49,975 nucleotides of DNA from Avoscillospira sp045579045. GTDB lineage: Bacteria > Bacillota > Clostridia > Oscillospirales > Oscillospiraceae. The translations under genes and the position numbers were made by a program. The DNA is taken from positions 1 to 49,975 of the forward strand of contig JAZNLL010000117.1 in NCBI GenBank assembly GCA_045579045.1, read 5' to 3'. The notes beneath the pieces are model-generated. The model searched no databases and had not been told where the DNA came from. It saw only the letters and a list, made by a program, of their open reading frames with translations. Of the stretch, positions 8,018-17,284 are shown in pieces. Numbering within the stretch: position 1 is the stretch's first letter; each line of letters begins with the position of its first letter.

Positions 8018-8071
8018 AAATATCACAAGAACACTCGAATTCTTAGGATTACGAGTGTTCTTGTGATATTT
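8018..8071 (+). terminator. 20-bp perfect inverted repeat after kdgK
   Basis: Bases 8018-8037 and 8052-8071 are exact reverse complements with a 14-base loop. The 3' T-run is short (TATTTCT), so it is either the eda-kdgK terminator or an mRNA-stabilising hairpin. A separate promoter follows for the next gene. Confidence 0.6.
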
Positions 8072-8092
8072 CTCCGATATAGTAAAATGCCA

Positions 8093-8121
8093 TTGAAAGT
8101 GCCTGCCAAAAGTAGTACAAT
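8093..8121 (+). promoter_or_regulatory. Promoter of the GH13 gene
   Basis: TTGAAA (8093-8098) and TACAAT (8116-8121) have a 17-base spacer, 40 bases before the start codon. Confidence 0.6.
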
Positions 8122-8160
8122 TGCATCGAAAAACCACCTACAGATCCGGGAGGACGCAGT

Positions 8161-9747
8161 ATGTTAAACTGGCTTGATCGTGCTGTATTTTATGAAATAT
8201 ATCCCACATCTTTTTATGACAGCAATGGCGACGGCATCGGCGATCTGAAGGGCATGGAACAGAAGGTCGGCTACCTCAAGGAACTGGGTGTGGACTGCGT
8301 TTGGCTCAATCCGATTTTCAAATCGCCCTTCAAGGACGGCGGTTATGACATTGCCGACTACTATGAGATCGACAAGCGTTTCGGCACCATGGAGGATCTG
8401 GAAAGTCTTATCAAGACCTTCCACAGTAACGGACTGAAGGTGGTGCTGGATCTGGTGATCGGCCATACCTCCGACAAGCATCCCTGGTTCAAGAAGTCTG
8501 CCTGTGCCAAGCGGAACAACTATTCTGACTACTACATCTGGACGGATTCTCTGTTTCAGGACTATCCCGGACTGATCAGAGGTCTTTACAAGCGTGACGG
8601 CGGCTATCTGCCCAACTATTATGCCAGCCAGCCGGCGCTGAATTTCGGTTTTGAGCATACAGACCCGGAACATCCCTGGCAGCTGCACTATACCGATGAA
8701 CGGCTGAAGCCTCTGCGTGATGAGATTCTCGATATCATGCGGTTCTATCTGGATAAGGGCGTTGACGGCTTCCGTGTGGATATGGCAAGCTCTCTCATCA
8801 AGGGCGGCGCGACTTTCAGTGAGGAAGCCCTCTTTGACAATTCCGATGAAGGTCTTTCCGGCATCGTATGGTTCTGGAATTTGGTACTCAGTCAGCTGCG
8901 TTCAGAATATGAGGACAAGGTCTATATCGCCGAATGGGTACTCCCCCAGCGTTCCATCGGAAAATGCGGCTTTGACATGGACTTTCTGACCCATGATACC
9001 ATTCCATTCAATACCCTTTACCGCTATGAGAAGGGCACCAATCTGGGTGACTCCGACTATTATGTGCGGGGACACAATTACTTCAGCTCCGATGGCATGG
9101 GCAGTCTGGATGACTTTGTGAACTATGCAGAGTTCCTCTATAAGACACTTGGGGACAAGGGGATGTTCAGCGCGCCTACCACCACCCATGACGAGATTCG
9201 TATGCCCACAGGCAAAAGCGATGATCTGATCAAGGTGATATTTGCCTTTATGCTTACGGTGAAGCAGGTTCCCTTTATTTACTACGGTGACGAGCTTGGT
9301 ATGGAACACAACTTCTATATCAGCAAAGACGGCGGCGGCATCCGTACAGGTGCCAGAACCCCCATGCAATGGACAGAGGAGAAGGGGAGAGGCTTCAGTA
9401 CAAAGAAAACCACCTATCTGCCTGTTTCCGACAAAAAGGGTGCCTCCGTTGCAGCACAGACCCATGAAGACAGTTCCGTTCTGAATGTTGTCCGCAGCCT
9501 GATCCGCATCCGAAAGGAATATCCCGCCCTCTTTGCAAATGCCGAACAGCGGTTTGTGGAGACAGGCTATCCTGCGGTTTATGAGCGGAGCAGCAGTGAC
9601 CAGACCGTAGTGGTCATGGTCAATCCCTCCAATGAGGAACTGGAGCGGAAATGCTGCCATACCAAGGTGCTTCTGGCACAGAACGCGGAAGTAACGGGAG
9701 ACAACATCAAACTGAACGCACAGAGCTTTGTTCTGCTGCTGAAATAA
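8161..9747 (+). CDS. GH13 alpha-glucosidase/alpha-glucan hydrolase
   Basis: This 528-residue cytoplasmic protein (no signal peptide) has the GH13 alpha-amylase fold. A calcium-loop-like DSNGDGIGD stands near residue 20; the catalytic triad is Asp207 (GFRVDMA, nucleophile), Glu258 (YIAEW, acid/base) and Asp344 (TTHDE, transition-state stabiliser). The late motif GARTPMQW is typical of oligo-1,6-glucosidase, alpha-glucosidase and trehalose-synthase groups. A small C-terminal beta domain follows from about residue 450. It probably splits imported alpha-glucosides to glucose, but no transporter is adjacent, so the exact linkage cannot be fixed. GGGAGG precedes the ATG, and it has its own promoter and terminator. 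Confidence 0.85.
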   Translation: MLNWLDRAVFYEIYPTSFYDSNGDGIGDLKGMEQKVGYLKELGVDCVWLNPIFKSPFKDGGYDIADYYEIDKRFGTMEDLESLIKTFHSNGLKVVLDLVIGHTSDKHPWFKKSACAKRNNYSDYYIWTDSLFQDYPGLIRGLYKRDGGYLPNYYASQPALNFGFEHTDPEHPWQLHYTDERLKPLRDEILDIMRFYLDKGVDGFRVDMASSLIKGGATFSEEALFDNSDEGLSGIVWFWNLVLSQLRSEYEDKVYIAEWVLPQRSIGKCGFDMDFLTHDTIPFNTLYRYEKGTNLGDSDYYVRGHNYFSSDGMGSLDDFVNYAEFLYKTLGDKGMFSAPTTTHDEIRMPTGKSDDLIKVIFAFMLTVKQVPFIYYGDELGMEHNFYISKDGGGIRTGARTPMQWTEEKGRGFSTKKTTYLPVSDKKGASVAAQTHEDSSVLNVVRSLIRIRKEYPALFANAEQRFVETGYPAVYERSSSDQTVVVMVNPSNEELERKCCHTKVLLAQNAEVTGDNIKLNAQSFVLLLK

Positions 9748-9750
9748 TAT

Positions 9751-9786
9751 AAAAAGACTGAAAAACGAAAGTTTTTCAGTCTTTTT
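9751..9786. terminator. Bidirectional terminator between GH13 and merR genes
   Basis: The 16-bp perfect stem (9751-9766 with 9771-9786) around GAAA has an A-run on the left and a T-run on the right. It can end both convergent genes. Confidence 0.9.
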
Positions 9787-9793
9787 TGCATAT

Positions 9794-10576
9794 TCAGAGC
9801 CGAATGGGTACTGCCACTTGCGTGATATAGTCTTCGCTGTTTGCCCCTCGGTTGGGAGGTCCTTCCAGAAAGATGGAGCGGAAAGGTCCTGCGATCCGGA
9901 TGTTCTGCTCTGCGGCATACTCCATGATCGCCTTCATGGCGGAGGGTGTCCCCTCGTAGGGACCGCGGTAATAGATACACAGAGCGGGCGTCTCCGCAAA
10001 CTCCGTCCGCTCCGACCCTTCAAAATCGCTCTCCACAGGGATGCAGCACATCAACTCCAGCTGCTCGGTGTCCTGCGACATCCGCATGGTGAACATCCGT
10101 CCCAGCATGGACATTTTGCCTGTCCGGGCAGCGGCAATATAGGTGTCCCGCAGGTTGGATGCTGCCTCGGCTACGCTGCTGCAGCAATACCGGCGGCAAA
10201 AACAGACCTGTTGGGGCAGGGTGGTCTTATGCACCGTCAGATCCCCACGCTTGGCAGAACGCACCTGCAGCATCTGGATGTTTCTGTCCAGCACCGACCG
10301 CAGATCCATCAGGCGCTGCAGATGGGAATCGATATTTTCTGTGTCGTAATAATACTCTGCCACTTCCTTCAAAGACAGCCCCAGTGCCTGCAGAGAACGG
10401 ATGGAACGGATCTGGGTCATGTTATCTGCCGAGTAATAGCGGTAACCGCTTTCCTCATCTTTGATGGCAGGGGTCAAAAGCCCCATATTTTCAAAGACAA
10501 GCAGAGTCTTGCGGGTCACACCCAGAAATTTGGTCACTTCACCGATTTGAAACAGATTTTCATCGTGCTTTTTCAT
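9794..10576 (-). CDS. MerR family regulator with GyrI-like effector domain
   Basis: This 260-residue transcription factor starts with a MerR winged helix (about residues 8-75: FQIGEVTKFLGVTRKTL.., then GYRYY), a coiled-coil dimer helix (about 80-115) and a C-terminal GyrI/effector-binding-like domain (about 120-259) as in the BmrR group, which binds lipophilic small molecules. The ATG at 10576 was preferred to the GTG directly before it. It diverges from the giant SLH gene. The plus-strand promoter between them has a 19-base spacer with a central dyad, the hallmark MerR site, so it probably activates that surface protein. The signal is unknown. Confidence 0.85.
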   Translation of the reverse strand: MKKHDENLFQIGEVTKFLGVTRKTLLVFENMGLLTPAIKDEESGYRYYSADNMTQIRSIRSLQALGLSLKEVAEYYYDTENIDSHLQRLMDLRSVLDRNIQMLQVRSAKRGDLTVHKTTLPQQVCFCRRYCCSSVAEAASNLRDTYIAAARTGKMSMLGRMFTMRMSQDTEQLELMCCIPVESDFEGSERTEFAETPALCIYYRGPYEGTPSAMKAIMEYAAEQNIRIAGPFRSIFLEGPPNRGANSEDYITQVAVPIRL

Positions 10577-10597
10577 CACAAACCGCCTTTTTAGAGA

Positions 10598-10628
10598 TTG
10601 ACTTGTCCCCCTGGGTACAACTTATAAT
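10598..10628 (+). promoter_or_regulatory. MerR-type promoter and operator
   Basis: TTGACT (10598-10603) and TATAAT (10623-10628) are separated by 19 bases instead of 17. Across the spacer lies the dyad TTGTnCCC/GGGnACAA (10603-10620). Overlong spacers with a central dyad are the known architecture of MerR-activated promoters. It points toward the SLH gene starting at 10695. Confidence 0.8.
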
Positions 10629-10694
10629 CAGAATATATCATAATCGCAATTTTTCTGCAAGAGAAAAAATATAAGGAAAGAAAAGGGTTTTATT

Positions 10695-13600
10695 ATGAAA
10701 AAGAGAGTGATCAGCCTGCTGCTGGTTCTGTGCATGCTGCTGTCCATGGTTCCCATGGCGGCCTTGGCAGAGCAGATCGATCAGGCCAATCCGTTCCGGG
10801 ATGTAAAGCTTGGAAGCTGGTATCACGATGCCGTGATGTATGTCTATGTCAACGGCTTGTTCAACGGCGTGTCGGATACGGAATTTGATCCCAACGGCTC
10901 TGTGACCCGCGGCATGTTCGTGACAATTTTGGGTCGTCTGGCAGGTGTGAACACCGCCAAATACCGCGGCGTGTCCGATTTTTCCGATGTGGCAGTGGGT
11001 GCTTACTATGCTCCCTATGTGGCATGGGCTTACAGCCATGGCATTACCGACGGTACGGGCAACGGGAAGTTCTCTCCCGACGGACTCATCGACCGTCAGC
11101 AGATGGCCACCTTCTTTGACCGCTATTTTGAGATTTTCGGGGTGAACTATGCCTCTGAAGGCAATGGCTCTGTCCCTGCCGATCTGGATCAGGTTGCCCC
11201 TTGGGCAAAGGATGCCGTTCTGCGGATGTGGCAGGCGGGGATTCTGGCAGGCGATGGCACTCGCTTTGATCCCACCGCCAAGGCCAGCCGTGCAGAAGCT
11301 GCCACAGTCTGTATGAGACTGGATCGTGCTGTGGATGTGTGGTACAGCGAACCCGGCGAAGTTTCCGACCGCATCCCCGTGGAGCCTGTGCCCGGCATGG
11401 GCGGTGAAGGCGCAGCCGAAAGCGGCGGCGACCGTCCCAAATACTGGGTGCGCTTCTACGACGGTGCCCGTCTGATTGAAGAAAAGGTCGTCCGTGCAGG
11501 CTATCCTGTCAAGGAAGTTCCCGCGGTAGAGAAGTCCTCCAAGGAAGGCGCCATCCTGCTGGGCTACTACTACGATCAGGAATTCACCCAGCCCTTCTAT
11601 GCCGAAGAGCGAATCTACAGCAATACCGAAGTCTATGCCAAGTATCAGCAGATGTCCGGTACACCTGAAGAACTGACGGTTCGCACCTTCACCCAGATGG
11701 ATCAGAATCCCGACCTGCAGTTTGTCATCTGCAGAACCTCCGGAGCTGTCAGCGGAGAGTCGCAGGCGGCCCGTGCCGCAGCGAAGCTGGAGACCAAGGA
11801 CGGCTCCGATCCTGTGGAACTGGCTGTCGTGGACAACGGTGACGGCACCTATACCGTCTATGCTCCCGCAGGCTTCAACGAAGGCTGCTCCTATACCCTG
11901 ACCCTGGAAAACGGCTGGCAGTTTGCCGGTAAGGAAGTCTCTATCCGCACCGCCTCCTTCTCCATTGCTATGGCGGAAGTGGAAAACCTCCGCATGGGTG
12001 ATGACATCATCTATGTGCAGGATACGGATGCCATGTTCTATGCCGTGGCAGGCAGCAGCTATCCCGTGCTGACCTCTGATGTGCTGGCAATGCTGTCCGA
12101 TTCTCAGATGGGCATTGCCGAAGGTACCTTCAACTATCCCGGCAATGACATTAAAGCAGGGGATGTCCTGTGTATCTACACCGGCAAGCATCCTCTGGAA
12201 CGGGAAAACAACGGCGACCTGCTGGACCCTGCCATCTATGTGAAGGCCACCGGCGGCATGGGCGATATCGTGTCCTTTACGGTCATGGATGAAGCCGCCC
12301 AGCAGGAGCTTTACGAACTTCCCGATAACTTCCCCATCCGTGTGGCAGCCCTGCCTGCGGAAACCACCGGTACTGTCTCTCTGACCGATCTGGATATCTC
12401 CATGTATGAGACCATGGTGGGCAAGGAAGTCGGCACTTTGGAAGGTGCAAGAGCGGCCCTGTCTGTGGGCGACTTTGTGACCCTCTATGTCAGCACGCTG
12501 GAACAGGAACTGACCGGTGCTGAAAATGAACTGTACTTTGGCCGTGTGGATGCCATTGACGGCGATACCGTTACTTATACCCAGGTCACCAAGCAGGAAC
12601 TGCTGGACAGCATGGACCTGTATGCGAACATCGATCTGGATGGCGATGATCTGGTCACCGACGAAGAAGCAGCTTCCATGGAAGCTGAGATTCTCTCTCA
12701 GATCAATGCCAGTAATTTTGCAGAAGAAGCTGCATGGGCCATGATGGATATGGCAACCTTGACGGAAGAATTTCAGGCAGATCCCTATGTGCAGGAACTG
12801 TCCGCAGGCAGCTTCCGGATGCACAAGGCCGATCTGGATGTGTATATCGGCAGCGGCAGCCGTTATGATGGCGTGGAAATCTCCATTGATGTGGATGCAG
12901 CCTTCACGGTGGAAGCAGAAGATGGCTGCATCGATATCAGCCTCTCCTCTTCCTTCACCGAAGAGGTCATGATCGCGCCCAGCGCCAACGGCTATCTGGT
13001 CTATAAGGAAATTCTGGGCATTCCCGTTCCTATCGGTGTCCATGTGGGCGCCAATGTGGATGTGATGAACTATACCGAGTTCTCCTTTGCGGCGGAAGTT
13101 ACCACCAGAGAAGCAGGCGGCGGTATTCTGAATGTCACCTCCATCTCCTCCGATCTGGATAACTTCATGGCAACGGCAGACCAGACCGGCCTGTCCGAGG
13201 AATACTATACTGCTCTGGAAGCCTTGATGCAGAAGTACAGCAATATGCTGGAAAAGGAAACCGACTGGGTTCAGCTGGTGGAACAGGAGATGTTCGCCGC
13301 TGAGGTCAGTGTGTGCGGTCTGGTCATCGGCATTTCCGCCGATTTCGTGGTGCGCACGGATATGAGCATCGCCATCGGCTCCAGCCTGCTCTATGAAGTG
13401 GGCAAGCGGTACAGCTTCTGGTTCGAGATTGGTCTGTTTGCACCCACCGCCGGCAGCGATACCATGGATATTATCGACGAACAGTTTGCCTTCCGCTTCT
13501 ATGTGCTGGGCAAACTGGGTGTCAAGGCCGGTGTGAAGGCAAAGCTCTATGTGGGCATCGGCTCCGGCAAGGTTGCCAGCGTGGGCATCGCCGCCGAGCT

Positions 13601-16600
13601 TGGCCCCTATCTGAAGCTGTGGGGTTTGTTTATCTACGATTATACCCGCATGCGGGAAGCCGGTTCTTCTCATTGGAATACTTCCTCCCGTATGATCGGC
13701 GGTCTGAATTTGGAATTTGGCTTGTATTTCATCCTCAGCTTCGAGGCAGAGGCTCTGGAACTGTTCGAATACAGCTACGACTTCCTTGATGAAGAAATCG
13801 CCCTGCTGGAGGCAGGCGACCCCAAGTTCTACTATGGCATGAACTATGAAGCCAAGGAAGATGAAAAGGTCTTTATCTGGGATGAAGACCGGAATCTGGA
13901 AAACGGCATCACCATGGCTCTGCCCGACGGACTCCGCGTGATGGATTGCCTCAACCTGAAGAGCGGTGTCATGGGCACAGACCTGCTGGGCTATGAGAAA
14001 TTCCATGTGACCCTGTCCAACCCCAACTTCACCTTCGATCCCGCCACCGGCAAGGTTTCTGTTACGGTTTCTCCCGAAGTGCGGTATATGGAATGTGAAG
14101 CCATCATCACCTATCTCCATGGCAAGATGGCCTTCAGCAACTATGATATTTCCGTCAAGGTGCCTCTGGTCTGGACAGACCTGTCCTGGGATGAACTGAG
14201 TGAATACTACACCGCCTCTGTCCGTGTGGGCAATGTGGAAGACGGCTATGAGACCGTCTGGAGCGAGCGTGTTCTCAAGGCAGCACCCTTCAATCTGCCC
14301 ACCGATGACGAGATCAAGGAATTGGTCGGCTGGAGCGATCTGAAGTATGCTTCTGCCTCCGGCTATACCATCGACCAGACCACCGGTCTGACCCTCATCT
14401 CCGATATGGTCTATACCTACGAGGTGACTCCCCAGACCTACAGCATCACGGTGGACGGTATTCAGAACCCCGACGGTTCCATCGCCGCGCCCAGAACCTA
14501 TACCGCCAAGTACGGCGAAGCCTTTGACTTCTCCGATCTGGCAGCCACCGGCACCGACGATGCCGTCAACAGCATTTATACCAAGTTCACCCATGTGACC
14601 ACCGACTATGAACTGGGTACCGCCGTGGTCTATAACCCCGACGGCACCATGTCCATGACCGGCGAGCCCATGAATCTGTCCCAGCCCATCGGCGGCGAAA
14701 TGGCTGTGGCACTCAAGTCCGGCAATGTCCGTGCAACCGCCAACTATGTGGATGACAGCACCACCGCCGTGTTCACCTTCAACGGCCTGACCCACGAAGA
14801 TGTGGTGGTCAAGCTGCGCAAGGGCACCGTGCCCGATATGAGCGGCGTGGAGGCTGTTCTGGAAGCGGAAGTCCGCAAGCCCAATGGTCAGCCCCTCGGC
14901 ATCAGCGAAGTCTATCCCACCCTCGGCGAAATTGACCGCTGCACCAACTATGTGGTCACCTGCGTGGGCGTCAGCGGTGCAAGAGCCAGCCTGAACTTTG
15001 ACAGCTGCAAGGGCTCTGCCGTTGCTTCCATGGATAAGCTGGTAGGCAGCCTCATCGTCAACATTCCCGAACCCACCAGAAGAGGCTATACCTTCCGGGG
15101 CTGGTTCACCGAACCCAACGGCTGGGGTCAGAGTGCGCTCACCCAGACCATCCCCGCCGAAGGCATCACCATCTATGCCTACTGGACACCCAACCCCTAT
15201 ATCGTCACCTTCCATATGAACGGCGGTGACGGCACTGTGCCCGAGGATCTGGTGGTGACCTACGATAACCTCTACGGCAACGGCAACCATTATGTCTATG
15301 CCCCCGAGGCAGAATTCGGCTTTGCCAAGGGCGAGGCCTACGGCCCTCTGCCTTCTCCCACCTGGACGGAGCATACCTTCCTTGGCTGGAGCACCATGGT
15401 GGACCGCAAGGCTGCCGGTGCACTCCATGTGCAGGACAGCACCGTTGCAGATATCTACGATGAGCACCATACGGTCTATGCCCAGTGGAAGCCTCTGGAG
15501 ATCATTCCCAAGGATGTCTATGATTTCGGCAGCCGTGAGACATATGTCTATGACGGCACGGGAAAGACGGCAGACTTCTATGTGGATACCAGCAAGACCT
15601 ACATTGAAACGGACTACTATGAAACCGTGACCAAGAACTTCACGGAAGAACTGCTGTCCGATGCTGTGGTGGAATACAAGCGGCAGGGCATCCTATCCCA
15701 GTGGACATCCGAAGCGGTCAATGCCGGTATCTACGATGTGAAGATCACCAGACAGCGTGACGATAACTTCACCAAGTTTGAGCAGATCTACTATGGTGCG
15801 CTGGAGATCGAAAAGGCACCCAGCTCCATGAATCAGACGCCCACAGCAGCCTGTATCGACGATGAATACTATGGCAACCTGATTATGAATCGCGATGCCA
15901 TCACCAACTATGTGGGCGACGGCACGGTGGAATTTGCAGCCACCACCTCCACCTCTGCGCCCTCCTCCGGTGCATGGACCAGCGGTATCGTCTATAACAG
16001 CAGCACGGCTTCCGGCTTCTATCTGTGGGTCAGACTGTCTGAAGGCGATAACTACAAGGCATCTTCCGGTGTCCGCTCCGAGTCCAAGATCTCCCTGCAG
16101 GAAAGCGGCCCCAAGCCTCTGATCACCGATGACTACGGTTCTGCCTCCTTCTGGTACACCCTGGAAGTCAAGACCTCCGATACCAGCAAAGCCGGCACGG
16201 ACTCCGAAGTCTATGCCCAGATCGGCAGCGGTCCCAAGGTCCATCTGGATTCCGATGACAATGACCATGAAACCGGCGATTGCAGAGAATATCTGGTGAA
16301 GATGGCAGACTATGTGCCCAATGCCGTAAGCTCCATCCCTGTGACCATTTCTCTGAAGAAGAGCGGTACCGCACCCGGCTGGAAGCTGGGCTACCTGCGG
16401 CTGAATGTGTATAAGAACACCGGTAATCCGATCAAGGATCTGGCCAGAGAGCCTGTCCTGCAAAGTGATAAGTATGTGGAAGAAGGCTGGTTCCTGGCAG
16501 ATCAGAACAAGAGAAGCAGCGCGACCTTCACCCTCACCGGTCTGGGCAGAGACCTGTCCTATACCATCACCGGTCATACCGGCAATCTGGATGTGACTGC

Positions 16601-16910
16601 AGGCGGCAGAACTTACCTGACCATGTCCGATACGGTCAAAGACTCCAATAGAGGCGGCCTGACCTACAATGCCTCCCAGAGATACAGCACCCCCAAGTTC
16701 ACCGCCTCCTTCGATCAGGATAAGGCCTTCAACAAGTATCTGGAATGGTACCATGATGACAGCGCAGGTGAGTGGGTCTGTACCGTCAACTGCGATGACA
16801 TTTATGAAAGAATGCAGGAGATCGGCATCTATCAGCTGACGCTGAAATACGGCATTGCCGCCGAAGGCCTCAAGACCATCTATGTCACCGTCCCCGTCAA
16901 TACTCCCTAA
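10695..16910 (+). CDS. Giant SLH-domain surface protein (2071 aa)
   Basis: The signal peptide is residues 1-25, ending MAALA. Three N-terminal SLH domains (about 32-85, 95-150, 162-210) should anchor it to secondary cell-wall polymer. A beta-rich module with an InlB/Flg_new-type motif follows (to about 315), then a long region with no family I recognise. That region contains one perfect EF-hand loop (Asp647, Asp649, Asp651, Thr655, Glu658). InlB B-repeat-like modules (RGYTFRGWF and FLGWS.. with YAQW) lie around 1460-1600, and the last 450 residues are further beta-rich sequence. No enzymatic motif was seen; an adhesive or structural S-layer-associated role is inferred. The promoter is MerR-type and the gene is monocistronic. 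Confidence 0.85.
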   Translation: MKKRVISLLLVLCMLLSMVPMAALAEQIDQANPFRDVKLGSWYHDAVMYVYVNGLFNGVSDTEFDPNGSVTRGMFVTILGRLAGVNTAKYRGVSDFSDVAVGAYYAPYVAWAYSHGITDGTGNGKFSPDGLIDRQQMATFFDRYFEIFGVNYASEGNGSVPADLDQVAPWAKDAVLRMWQAGILAGDGTRFDPTAKASRAEAATVCMRLDRAVDVWYSEPGEVSDRIPVEPVPGMGGEGAAESGGDRPKYWVRFYDGARLIEEKVVRAGYPVKEVPAVEKSSKEGAILLGYYYDQEFTQPFYAEERIYSNTEVYAKYQQMSGTPEELTVRTFTQMDQNPDLQFVICRTSGAVSGESQAARAAAKLETKDGSDPVELAVVDNGDGTYTVYAPAGFNEGCSYTLTLENGWQFAGKEVSIRTASFSIAMAEVENLRMGDDIIYVQDTDAMFYAVAGSSYPVLTSDVLAMLSDSQMGIAEGTFNYPGNDIKAGDVLCIYTGKHPLERENNGDLLDPAIYVKATGGMGDIVSFTVMDEAAQQELYELPDNFPIRVAALPAETTGTVSLTDLDISMYETMVGKEVGTLEGARAALSVGDFVTLYVSTLEQELTGAENELYFGRVDAIDGDTVTYTQVTKQELLDSMDLYANIDLDGDDLVTDEEAASMEAEILSQINASNFAEEAAWAMMDMATLTEEFQADPYVQELSAGSFRMHKADLDVYIGSGSRYDGVEISIDVDAAFTVEAEDGCIDISLSSSFTEEVMIAPSANGYLVYKEILGIPVPIGVHVGANVDVMNYTEFSFAAEVTTREAGGGILNVTSISSDLDNFMATADQTGLSEEYYTALEALMQKYSNMLEKETDWVQLVEQEMFAAEVSVCGLVIGISADFVVRTDMSIAIGSSLLYEVGKRYSFWFEIGLFAPTAGSDTMDIIDEQFAFRFYVLGKLGVKAGVKAKLYVGIGSGKVASVGIAAELGPYLKLWGLFIYDYTRMREAGSSHWNTSSRMIGGLNLEFGLYFILSFEAEALELFEYSYDFLDEEIALLEAGDPKFYYGMNYEAKEDEKVFIWDEDRNLENGITMALPDGLRVMDCLNLKSGVMGTDLLGYEKFHVTLSNPNFTFDPATGKVSVTVSPEVRYMECEAIITYLHGKMAFSNYDISVKVPLVWTDLSWDELSEYYTASVRVGNVEDGYETVWSERVLKAAPFNLPTDDEIKELVGWSDLKYASASGYTIDQTTGLTLISDMVYTYEVTPQTYSITVDGIQNPDGSIAAPRTYTAKYGEAFDFSDLAATGTDDAVNSIYTKFTHVTTDYELGTAVVYNPDGTMSMTGEPMNLSQPIGGEMAVALKSGNVRATANYVDDSTTAVFTFNGLTHEDVVVKLRKGTVPDMSGVEAVLEAEVRKPNGQPLGISEVYPTLGEIDRCTNYVVTCVGVSGARASLNFDSCKGSAVASMDKLVGSLIVNIPEPTRRGYTFRGWFTEPNGWGQSALTQTIPAEGITIYAYWTPNPYIVTFHMNGGDGTVPEDLVVTYDNLYGNGNHYVYAPEAEFGFAKGEAYGPLPSPTWTEHTFLGWSTMVDRKAAGALHVQDSTVADIYDEHHTVYAQWKPLEIIPKDVYDFGSRETYVYDGTGKTADFYVDTSKTYIETDYYETVTKNFTEELLSDAVVEYKRQGILSQWTSEAVNAGIYDVKITRQRDDNFTKFEQIYYGALEIEKAPSSMNQTPTAACIDDEYYGNLIMNRDAITNYVGDGTVEFAATTSTSAPSSGAWTSGIVYNSSTASGFYLWVRLSEGDNYKASSGVRSESKISLQESGPKPLITDDYGSASFWYTLEVKTSDTSKAGTDSEVYAQIGSGPKVHLDSDDNDHETGDCREYLVKMADYVPNAVSSIPVTISLKKSGTAPGWKLGYLRLNVYKNTGNPIKDLAREPVLQSDKYVEEGWFLADQNKRSSATFTLTGLGRDLSYTITGHTGNLDVTAGGRTYLTMSDTVKDSNRGGLTYNASQRYSTPKFTASFDQDKAFNKYLEWYHDDSAGEWVCTVNCDDIYERMQEIGIYQLTLKYGIAAEGLKTIYVTVPVNTP

Positions 16911-16923
16911 AAGGGAAAAGGAA

Positions 16924-16956
16924 CCCCCGGAAACATCCGTTTCCGGGGGATTTTTT
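16924..16956 (+). terminator. Terminator of the giant SLH gene
   Basis: The 11-bp perfect stem CCCCCGGAAAC/GTTTCCGGGGG (16924-16934, 16939-16949) has loop ATCC and is followed by A and six T. Confidence 0.95.
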
Positions 16957-16999
16957 CGTGATTCTTGCGATAATTTGCAGAAAAAGCGAAGAAATTATG

Positions 17000-17028
17000 T
17001 TGACTTTTTCTGTATGCATCACTATAAT
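17000..17028 (+). promoter_or_regulatory. Promoter of the lysine-riboswitch operon
   Basis: TTGACT (17000-17005) and TATAAT (17023-17028) have a 17-base spacer, 11 of 12 consensus bases. Transcription should begin just before the riboswitch aptamer. Confidence 0.85.
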
Positions 17029-17039
17029 GATTTAAAGTA

Positions 17040-17263
17040 TCATGATAGAGGTGCGAAGTCCATCAGTAGCGTTCCCCAAAGACCAGGCTGGGGGAGGGTG
17101 AAAGGGGCCTTTGCCGAGGTTTTGCAGTTCTGCCTGAAGGCTGCGGAGCCGGGTCGCAGGAAAAGATTCTGCGGACTGTCATCCGGAAGGATGGAGTGCT
17201 GTCGTGGCATCATACCAAGGAATTTGTATGACACCATGGGAGACCCCCATGGTTTCTTTTTTT
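17040..17263 (+). ncRNA. Lysine riboswitch (L-box) with terminator platform
   Basis: The sequence carries conserved L-box blocks in order: AGAGGTGCGAAG, AGTAGC, GGTGAAAGGGGCC, TTTGCCGAGG, GGAGCCGGGT and GGACTGTCAT. P1 can form between 17040-17048 and 17199-17207 (9 bp with G-U pairs). P4 (CGCAG/CTGCG) and P5 (CATCC/GGATG) are also visible. The platform is an intrinsic terminator, ACCATGGG (17233-17240) with CCCATGGT (17246-17253) and a T-run. The 3' strand of P1 (TCGTGG, 17202-17207) can pair with CCATGG of the terminator's left arm, giving an antiterminator. Lysine binding should stabilise P1, release the terminator and switch the hydantoinase operon off. Confidence 0.92.
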
Positions 17264-17284
17264 CGAAGAGAGGTAGAAAGTTTT

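Noticed and set aside
10638..15470. A 1610-codon open frame on the minus strand opposite the giant SLH gene.
   Set aside because: It is a codon-bias shadow: the plus frame has a signal peptide, SLH domains and a promoter, whereas the antisense product is His/Gly/Ala-rich without domain logic or ribosome site.
17204..17284. An upstream extension of hyuA by 27 codons.
   Set aside because: It would run through the riboswitch terminator hairpin and T-run; the ATG at 17285 begins exactly at the family's N-terminal ATPase strand.
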